A stretch of DNA of 11,863 nt from Deltaproteobacteria bacterium. GTDB lineage: Bacteria; Desulfobacterota; Desulfuromonadia; Geobacterales; Pseudopelobacteraceae. Position 1 is the first letter of the stretch. Each line of letters opens with the position of its first letter. Of the stretch, positions 7,289-11,863 are shown in pieces. Made by a program: the position numbers and the translations under genes. The notes under the pieces are model-generated. The model was not told where the DNA came from, did no database searches, and was given only the letters and a program-made list of their open reading frames with translations. The DNA is taken from positions 1 to 11,863 of the forward strand of contig JAURXC010000280.1 in assembly GCA_030654645.1 (NCBI GenBank), in the 5' to 3' direction.

Positions 7289-9286
7289 TCAATGCGCCCA
7301 GATCATCAGAATGAAGAGAGTGGCGAAGATGTAGATCATGTAGACATGCATCTGGCCGTGCTGCAGTCGGCGCAGAAAAGCGAAGGCGCTGCCCGCTACG
7401 GTAAAGACCGGCGTGATGATCCGTTCCAGGACTGTTTCCGACGGCAGATCGACGCAGCGCGCCGGGCGCGGGAAGAGTCCGGACAGGACCGGGCGCTCGC
7501 TACGTTGGCGTATGATGCCATCGAAAACCGAAATGGCGATTTCCGAAAACGAGCTGGCCACATACTGCATGCGGGCCGTGGCGCGCTGGTAGCCGCATCC
7601 CCAGGTTGGCGCCGACAGGACCGGCAAGCGCCGCAGTCGCAGGCTCCAGAACAGCGCGATTGCCGCCGTGGCCAGCAGCAGGATGCCGAGCAGCGATAGT
7701 CGCCCCAGGATCGCCATGTATTCCAAAGGTTGAACAACTGCCGCGGTCGCCATCGGCATGAAACAGGCCAGCGCCGGCGAAATCAGGCCCAGCGCAAATT
7801 GCGGGAACAGGCCGATAGCCACACAACAGAGCGCAAAAAAGCCCATCGGCATCAGCATCGTCGCCCCGGCTTCGTGTCCGTGGGCTGCGGTGGAGTTACG
7901 GGGGGTGCCGAGAAAAACCGAGCCGTACAGCTTGGTAAAGGAGATCACGGCCAGTCCGCCCACCAGCGCCAGCGCCGGCGCCAAAAGAACGATATAGGCC
8001 AGGTTTGAGCCATGCAACTGGGAAAACAGCCCCAGGTACAGCAGGAACTCGCTGACGAATCCGTTCAGAGGAGGAATGCCGCAGATTGCAACCACTCCAA
8101 TCAGAAAAAGGAGCGCGGCTTTCGGCATACGCTTTCCCAATCCTCCCATCAGGTTCATATCTCGCGTACCGGTGGCGTGGATGACGACTCCCGAGCCGAG
8201 GAACAGCAGCGGCTTGAACAGGCTGTGGTTGAGGATATGCAGCAGAGCCGCCGCCAGGCCGAGATAGGCCAGCGTGTGGCTGTGGCTGGAATAACCCAGC
8301 ATGGCGACGCCCAGAGCGGTTGTGATTATGCCGATATTTTCGATGCTGCTGTAGGCCAGCAGGCGCTTCAGATCATGCTGGGCGGCGGCAAAGGCGATCC
8401 CGGCCAGCGCCGAGGTGATGCCGGCGACCGTCAGCACAGCGCCCCAGAGCAGCGGCGGATCATGAAAAAAAGTCAAGGTGCGGAAGATGCCGTACAGCCC
8501 CATCTTCAGCATCACGCCGGACATCATCGCCGAAACGTGGCTGGGAGCATTGGCATGGGCGGAGGGTAGCCAGACATGCAGCGGCATGATGCCGGCCTTG
8601 GCGCCGAAGCCCAACAGCGCGGCCACGGCAACCGACATCATCATCGGCGGCAGCGCCGAAAGCGATCCGGCGGCCGGCAGCAGGAACGAACCGGTCCTGG
8701 CGACCAACAGCGAGAAAAAGACCAGCAGCGCCGCGGAACCGGTATGGGTGGCGATCAGATAGAGGATCCCGGCTCGGCGGACGTCTTCCCGCTCATGCTC
8801 TGTAACCAGCAGGAAATAGGCCGAGAGAGCCATGATTTCCCATGTCATCAGAAAGAATACGCCGTTGCGGGCCATCACCAGCAACGCCATTGACGAAGTC
8901 AGCAGTCCGAAGAAGAAGGTCAGCCCTCTTTCGCTGGAGCGATGCTCTGCCGCCGGCCAGTAACCGACCGCAAACAACGAACCGGCCGCGCCGACCGTAA
9001 AGACCGGCAGCAGGAAAAAGGCCGAAAGCGGATCTATCGCCAGTTCGCAGGGACCGAACGGCAGGCCCCAGTTCAGGGTGTAGGTCACGGTGGCGCGAGC
9101 GAAGAGCAGCGCCAGCGCCGCCGGAATTCCCAGCAGGGCGGCCAGCATCTGCATGCCGACGGCAATCACCTGTCCCGCCCCGGCAGTGCGCAGGAAAAGG
9201 CCGGGAATGCCGGCGCAGCCGGTGATGAGGGCGGCGATGATCGCCAGAATTGCAGGATCGGGAAAACCCTGCGGGAACGAATACAT
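7289..9286 (-). CDS. ehrA: EhrA: NuoL/HyfB-type proton-antiporter-like membrane subunit
   Basis: This is the first gene of the operon and the larger antiporter-like subunit (665 aa, about 16 hydrophobic segments). Key residues are Glu150 in TM5 (FLMTWEIMALSAYFLL), Lys230 in TM7 (GFGAKAGIMPLHVWLPSAH), Lys261 in TM8 (GVMLKMGLYG), HDLK at 304-307, His350, His354 and Lys358, and Glu413 in TM12 (NGFVSEF). Unlike EhrD, the full E-K-K-E set is present, so a complete proton (or Na+) path is plausible. The C-terminal 150 residues or so are a poorly conserved extension with a soluble stretch and a final hydrophobic helix, as in HyfB. The ATG at 9286 has AAGGGG 8 nt upstream. A sigma70-like promoter lies at 9356-9384, which leaves a leader of about 60 nt. 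Confidence 0.92.
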   Translation of the reverse strand: MYSFPQGFPDPAILAIIAALITGCAGIPGLFLRTAGAGQVIAVGMQMLAALLGIPAALALLFARATVTYTLNWGLPFGPCELAIDPLSAFFLLPVFTVGAAGSLFAVGYWPAAEHRSSERGLTFFFGLLTSSMALLVMARNGVFFLMTWEIMALSAYFLLVTEHEREDVRRAGILYLIATHTGSAALLVFFSLLVARTGSFLLPAAGSLSALPPMMMSVAVAALLGFGAKAGIMPLHVWLPSAHANAPSHVSAMMSGVMLKMGLYGIFRTLTFFHDPPLLWGAVLTVAGITSALAGIAFAAAQHDLKRLLAYSSIENIGIITTALGVAMLGYSSHSHTLAYLGLAAALLHILNHSLFKPLLFLGSGVVIHATGTRDMNLMGGLGKRMPKAALLFLIGVVAICGIPPLNGFVSEFLLYLGLFSQLHGSNLAYIVLLAPALALVGGLAVISFTKLYGSVFLGTPRNSTAAHGHEAGATMLMPMGFFALCCVAIGLFPQFALGLISPALACFMPMATAAVVQPLEYMAILGRLSLLGILLLATAAIALFWSLRLRRLPVLSAPTWGCGYQRATARMQYVASSFSEIAISVFDGIIRQRSERPVLSGLFPRPARCVDLPSETVLERIITPVFTVAGSAFAFLRRLQHGQMHVYMIYIFATLFILMIWAH

Positions 9287-9355
9287 GACGGAACCCCTTG
9301 AAACGGATTGCGAGTGAAACTATAGTGAAGCGGGCGGGCACTCTTTTAACGGCTG

Positions 9356-9384
9356 ATTGTGAACCCAGAGCCACTATGCGTCAA
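9356..9384 (-). promoter_or_regulatory. Sigma70-type promoter for the ehr-gap operon
   Basis: On the minus strand, TTGACG (complement of 9379-9384; 5 of 6 to consensus) is followed after exactly 17 nt by CACAAT (complement of 9356-9361; 4 of 6). A start site near 9349 gives a leader of about 60 nt before ehrA. It is the best promoter-like sequence on this strand upstream of ehrA. No second promoter of similar quality is visible within the operon. Confidence 0.55.
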
Positions 9385-9400
9385 TAAAAAAATAACAGTG

Positions 9401-9434
9401 TTTACTTTTTTACACGATATAATATATTATGTGT
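9401..9434 (+). promoter_or_regulatory. AT-rich promoter and palindromic operator candidate of the toxin-antitoxin pair
   Basis: TTTACT (9401-9406) lies 16 nt before TATATT (9423-9428) and 18 nt before TATTAT (9425-9430), a usable sigma70 arrangement. Over the -10 region lies the perfect 12-bp palindrome ATAATATATTAT (9419-9430), flanked by ACAC (9412-9415) and GTGT (9431-9434). Antitoxins with a ribbon-helix-helix fold usually bind palindromes at their own promoter, so this is a likely autoregulatory site. The element is only about 20 bp from the -35 box of the divergent ehrA promoter. Confidence 0.45.
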
Positions 9435-9465
9435 CATTATTTTTAAAGCTGTTTTGGAGACAACC

Positions 9466-9702
9466 ATGTCGATAACAAGACTCAACATCACGCTTCCGAC
9501 ACACATGGTCGATGATATAAAGGCGCTCTATGGCGGTCGCGGGATCAGCCAGTTCCTGGAGGAAGCGGCCGGAGAAAAGCTGGCGGTCGTCAAAGCGACC
9601 GTTTACAAGGATCTGATCGAGGGGTATCAATCGACCGCCGAAGCGACGGTCGAGGTGCTGAAGAAATTCGAGAATACGGTTACGGAGAAGCGTGATGTTT
9701 AA
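9466..9702 (+). CDS. Ribbon-helix-helix type antitoxin of a MazEF-like pair
   Basis: This 78-aa protein begins MSITRLNITLPTHMVDDI. The alternating polar and hydrophobic RLNITLP strand followed by a helix is the hallmark of ribbon-helix-helix DNA-binding antitoxins; the C-terminal half is helical and charged and would bind the toxin. ATG 9466 is preferred because GGAG at 9456-9459 lies 6 nt upstream; an upstream in-frame TTG at 9454 would add four residues but has no ribosome binding site. The gene overlaps the toxin by 8 nt, which suggests translational coupling. It probably neutralises the downstream MazF/PemK-family toxin and represses the shared promoter at the palindrome at 9419-9430. Confidence 0.8.
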   Translation: MSITRLNITLPTHMVDDIKALYGGRGISQFLEEAAGEKLAVVKATVYKDLIEGYQSTAEATVEVLKKFENTVTEKRDV

Positions 9703-10048
9703 GCGGGGCGGCATTTATCCGGTCAACCTGACACACGGAGAAGACAGGCGGCACGAGAGTTGCCCCTGCCTGGTTGTCAGCAACAACATCAGCAACGAAT
9801 ACTCGCCGGTCGTGACAATCATTCCGCTTTCAACCGCCAACATGGACAAGATCTACGAATTCGAGTGCCTGCTTCCGGCAGCGAAATGCGGTCTCCCTCA
9901 AGATTACAAGATCAGCACCCACATCATCATCACCATCGACAAGAGCACGGTGGTCGGGGAACGGATCGGCTTCGTCAACAAGGGGCTGATGGAACAGGTC
10001 GAAAAAGCGCTGCGCTTCCAACTGGCCCTGACTGTCGTCGACGGCTGA
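9695..10048 (+). CDS. MazF/PemK-family toxin, probable mRNA endonuclease, atypical active site
   Basis: This 117-aa protein has the MazF layout: N-terminal RGGIYPVNL (residues 4-12), then CLVVSNNISNEYSPVV (25-40), TIIPLS (41-46), the central LPQDYKIS, and TIDKSTVVGERIGFV (80-94) before a C-terminal helix. Family toxins cleave single-stranded RNA. In Bacillus MazF the segment reads RPV, with the catalytic Arg25 and a partner Thr48; here the matching positions appear to be Cys23 (CPC) and Ser46, and the preceding loop is one residue shorter. Activity may thus be altered or lost. ATG 9695 is chosen (GGAG at 9684-9687, 7 nt spacing) over the adjacent GTG at 9692. It converges with the chemoreceptor gene, with 62 nt between the stops. 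No clear terminator is visible there. Confidence 0.85.
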   Translation: MFKRGGIYPVNLTHGEDRRHESCPCLVVSNNISNEYSPVVTIIPLSTANMDKIYEFECLLPAAKCGLPQDYKISTHIIITIDKSTVVGERIGFVNKGLMEQVEKALRFQLALTVVDG

Positions 10049-10110
10049 CCAAAGCTGGCAAGCCGGAGAACAGATCAGGCTCCCCGCTGTGGAAATATTA
10101 TAATTGTGGC

Positions 10111-11727
10111 CTACAAGCTGAACTGTCGCACCAGTCGCTGCAATTCCTCGGCATTTCCGCTCAGTTGCGCGGCGGCGGTAGCCGATTCGTGCGCCCCATG
10201 TGATGTCTGCTGCACAACCTCGGTGATCTGCATCATATTGCTGGATATCTCACCGGTCGTGGCGGTCTGTTCTTCGGCAGCTGTGGCAATCTGGGTGACC
10301 TGCATGGCAACGGCATTGATCTGCTCCAGAATATCACTCAGGGCCGCACCGGATTTGGCCGCTTCGATGGTGCCGGACTCTACCTGCTGAACCCCCTGCT
10401 CCATCGCGGCAACAGCACCTCTGGTTTCACCCTGAATTGCCTTGATCATCTCGCCGATTTCCTTGGTGGCGCGGGTGGTCCGTTCGGCCAGGGCACGTAC
10501 CTCATCGGCGACAACCGCAAAGCCGCGGCCCTGCTCACCGGCACGGGCAGCCTCGATGGCGGCGTTCAAAGCCAGCAGATTGGTCTGATCGGCTATATCC
10601 TCGATGGTGCCGATGATGGCTCCGATCTGGTCGCTGCGTGCTCCCAGACTCTCCACGGTTCTGGCCGACTCCTGCACCCTTTCGGCAATCTGCCCCATTA
10701 CCCTCACAGTATTTTCAACAACCGCCGCGCCATTCTGGGCCGACCGGGAAGCCCGCTGTGCTCCTTCAGCCGCCATCTGGCAATTTTGGGCGATATCTCC
10801 GGATGTGGCCGACATTTCCTCACCAGCAGTGGCAACTGTACTGGTCTGGGCAACCACTTCCTCGGCTCCGGTGGCGATCCGTTCGGCGGTGGAAAGCAGT
10901 CCACCGGCCGCTGAAGCCACCTGGGTGGCTGTACCCGAAACCTGGCCGATCAGATCACGAAGATTCTCCACCATGATACGCATCGCATCCAGCACTTGAC
11001 CGGTCTCGTCCCTTGACCTCGATATTACGGAAACGGTCAGATCCCCCTTCGCTATCTTTCCGGATATCCGGACAACCTCCCTGAGGGGATTGGTGATACT
11101 TCGTGTGATTATCCAGGAGATAAAGACCGCTATAATCAAAGCGCAAAAGCCCAGAACCAGTAGGACCAGTTTGAGATTGCCCATGGATCCAACCATTTTA
11201 TCCGTCAGAGAGGTTGCTTCCTTGACCTGAATATCCCTGAAATCCCGTGTTTTAGCTGTCAGGCGTTTCGATTCCTTGTCAAAATTCTCCATCAACTTGT
11301 TACCGCTCTCAATCCCGCCGGTTACATAAGCATTCGCCATTTCCTTACCCAGGGAATGGAACGCCGTAAATTCTCTCTTCAGATCCTCCAGCAACTGTAG
11401 CGATTTCGTATCGTTTTCCTTACGGAACATGGCTTCGAATTTGGCAATCCCCTCCAAAAAGCCTTTGGCGGCCTCATCCGCGTCCCTGTATCCGGCAGGG
11501 TCGTGGGTTGCGCTTACATCGGTCAGGAACTGCTGTACCTGGACACAGTTATAGGCCATCTCTTCGGCCAGAAGGGCGCATGGCAGGCTTTCGTCCTTGA
11601 TTTGACGGGAGTCGGTTTCAATCTTTGTCAGCGAGAAGAAAGTTGTTACCACAAAAACACCAAGAACAAGCATAACCAGGCCAAAACCGATACCTAATCT
11701 CATGCCGATTTTCAGATTTGACAACAC
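10111..11727 (-). CDS. Methyl-accepting chemotaxis protein with 4-helix-bundle sensor and HAMP domain
   Basis: This 538-aa transmembrane chemoreceptor signals through CheW/CheA. It has a first membrane helix at about residues 12-32, a periplasmic helical sensor region at about 33-185 (4HB_MCP-like, with MAYNCVQVQQFLTDVSATHD at 57-76), a second membrane helix at 186-208, a HAMP domain at 209-261 (RSITNPLREVVRISGKIAKGD) and a long cytoplasmic coiled coil. The signalling tip is at about 376-417 (DIADQTNLLALNAAIEAARA and GRGFAVVADEVRALAERT). There is no C-terminal CheR/CheB tether pentapeptide; the protein ends RQFSL. The GTG at 11727 is chosen because GGAGG lies 6 nt upstream; the in-frame TTG at 11754 would place that ribosome binding site inside the gene. 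The ligand cannot be inferred. A perfect palindrome at 11744-11759 lies immediately upstream. Confidence 0.92.
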   Translation of the reverse strand: MLSNLKIGMRLGIGFGLVMLVLGVFVVTTFFSLTKIETDSRQIKDESLPCALLAEEMAYNCVQVQQFLTDVSATHDPAGYRDADEAAKGFLEGIAKFEAMFRKENDTKSLQLLEDLKREFTAFHSLGKEMANAYVTGGIESGNKLMENFDKESKRLTAKTRDFRDIQVKEATSLTDKMVGSMGNLKLVLLVLGFCALIIAVFISWIITRSITNPLREVVRISGKIAKGDLTVSVISRSRDETGQVLDAMRIMVENLRDLIGQVSGTATQVASAAGGLLSTAERIATGAEEVVAQTSTVATAGEEMSATSGDIAQNCQMAAEGAQRASRSAQNGAAVVENTVRVMGQIAERVQESARTVESLGARSDQIGAIIGTIEDIADQTNLLALNAAIEAARAGEQGRGFAVVADEVRALAERTTRATKEIGEMIKAIQGETRGAVAAMEQGVQQVESGTIEAAKSGAALSDILEQINAVAMQVTQIATAAEEQTATTGEISSNMMQITEVVQQTSHGAHESATAAAQLSGNAEELQRLVRQFSL

Positions 11728-11743
11728 GTTGTACCTCCAATTA

Positions 11744-11759
11744 TTTGATTGCAATCAAA
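11744..11759. promoter_or_regulatory. Perfect 16-bp palindrome upstream of the chemoreceptor gene
   Basis: TTTGATTGCAATCAAA is self-complementary over all 16 bases. It is centred at 11751.5, about 24 nt before the GTG start and just upstream of the GGAGG. With no loop it is a poor RNA hairpin, so a dimeric DNA-binding repressor site is the likelier reading. Which regulator binds cannot be told from the sequence. Confidence 0.5.
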
Positions 11760-11863
11760 CCACCTGAATGATGATTGCGGAGAAATGCCGTCCGGGATCA
11801 GCCTTGAACCACCGGCAGCGAATCTGGCCGGGACAAGTCAATACTCCGATATGCGACATGGAG
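11760..11863. other. Chemoreceptor upstream region, no gene assigned
   Basis: This stretch reaches the window edge. On the minus strand an open frame without a start enters from the edge and stops at the TGA about 60 nt in (ending LPVVQG), and another frame has a 34-codon ORF; neither shows recognisable features. An upstream gene could end here, but the evidence is insufficient. No convincing promoter boxes were found; TTGACT (complement of 11836-11841) has no matching -10. Confidence 0.3.

Noticed and set aside
6354..7292. 312-codon minus-strand open frame overlapping ehrB
   Set aside because: It is out of frame with the clear NuoH-type protein, lacks membrane helices and has an R/P/S/G-rich shadow composition.
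2762..9286. Annotation as an active NiFe hydrogenase-4 or formate hydrogenlyase
   Set aside because: The large subunit lacks all four NiFe cysteines, and no formate dehydrogenase or maturation genes are in the window.
10049..10110. Terminator between the convergent toxin and chemoreceptor genes
   Set aside because: Only 4-bp stems (for example GGAG with CTCC) without a T-run are visible, so no terminator can be supported.
11728..11754. TTG start at 11754 for the chemoreceptor (547 aa)
   Set aside because: The strong GGAGG would then lie inside the coding region, and the nine extra residues do not look like a receptor N-terminus. GTG at 11727 has ideal spacing.
11751..11764. GG-N10-GC sigma54-type promoter upstream of the chemoreceptor gene
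   Set aside because: Spacing fits and TTGCA matches, but the -24 side is poor, and the start site would fall on the ribosome binding site, leaving almost no leader. The overlapping palindrome explains the sequence equally well.
1..11863. CRISPR arrays, tRNA/rRNA genes, insertion sequences, phage genes
   Set aside because: No regularly spaced direct repeats, RNA-gene signatures, transposase or integrase reading frames were seen.

Overview
The window looks like a chromosomal segment of a moderately GC-rich, anaerobic, chemotactic bacterium. The gene set fits Desulfuromonadota of the Geobacter/Pelobacter type best: a six-gene 'Ehr' complex (a hydrogenase-4-like complex without NiFe ligands), a long-form GAPDH, a 4-helix-bundle chemoreceptor and a MazEF-type module. 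The lineage is inferred from gene content and style, not from a marker gene.

Layout from left to right. Positions 1-167 (minus) hold the first 55 codons of an unidentified gene that runs off the edge, with a plausible promoter at 231-258. Positions 307-354 form a 12-bp stem-loop that probably ends the large minus-strand operon. That operon runs leftward from a good sigma70-type promoter at 9356-9384 through ehrA (7289-9286), ehrB (6362-7270), ehrC (5716-6357), ehrD (4279-5712), ehrL (2762-4282), ehrS (1890-2648) and gap (379-1824). From ehrA to ehrL the genes overlap or lie at most 18 nt apart. Before ehrS there is a 113-nt gap filled by a large inverted repeat, and before gap a 65-nt gap with a small hairpin. 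Divergent from ehrA is a plus-strand toxin-antitoxin pair (9466-10048). Convergent with it is a minus-strand chemoreceptor gene (10111-11727) with a perfect 16-bp palindrome just upstream of its ribosome binding site.

How the genes work together. EhrA, EhrB, EhrC and EhrD form a membrane arm related to NuoL/M/N, NuoH and NuoK. EhrL (fused NuoC-NuoD/HycE type) and EhrS (two-cluster ferredoxin fused to a NuoB/HycG-type domain) form the peripheral arm. All four cysteines that hold the NiFe centre in group-4 hydrogenases are replaced in EhrL (A209, T212, S500, G503), while the Fe-S ligands of EhrS are intact. The complex should therefore move electrons, probably from ferredoxin, and couple this to ion translocation, but it should not be a NiFe hydrogenase. 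Its electron acceptor is unknown. The GAPDH gene at the end of the same apparent operon raises a possible link to central carbon flux; this is inference.

The most interesting points are the ligand-less complex linked to GAPDH, the long hairpin repeat before ehrS, the MazF-like toxin with Cys where the catalytic Arg normally sits, and the palindrome at the chemoreceptor start.
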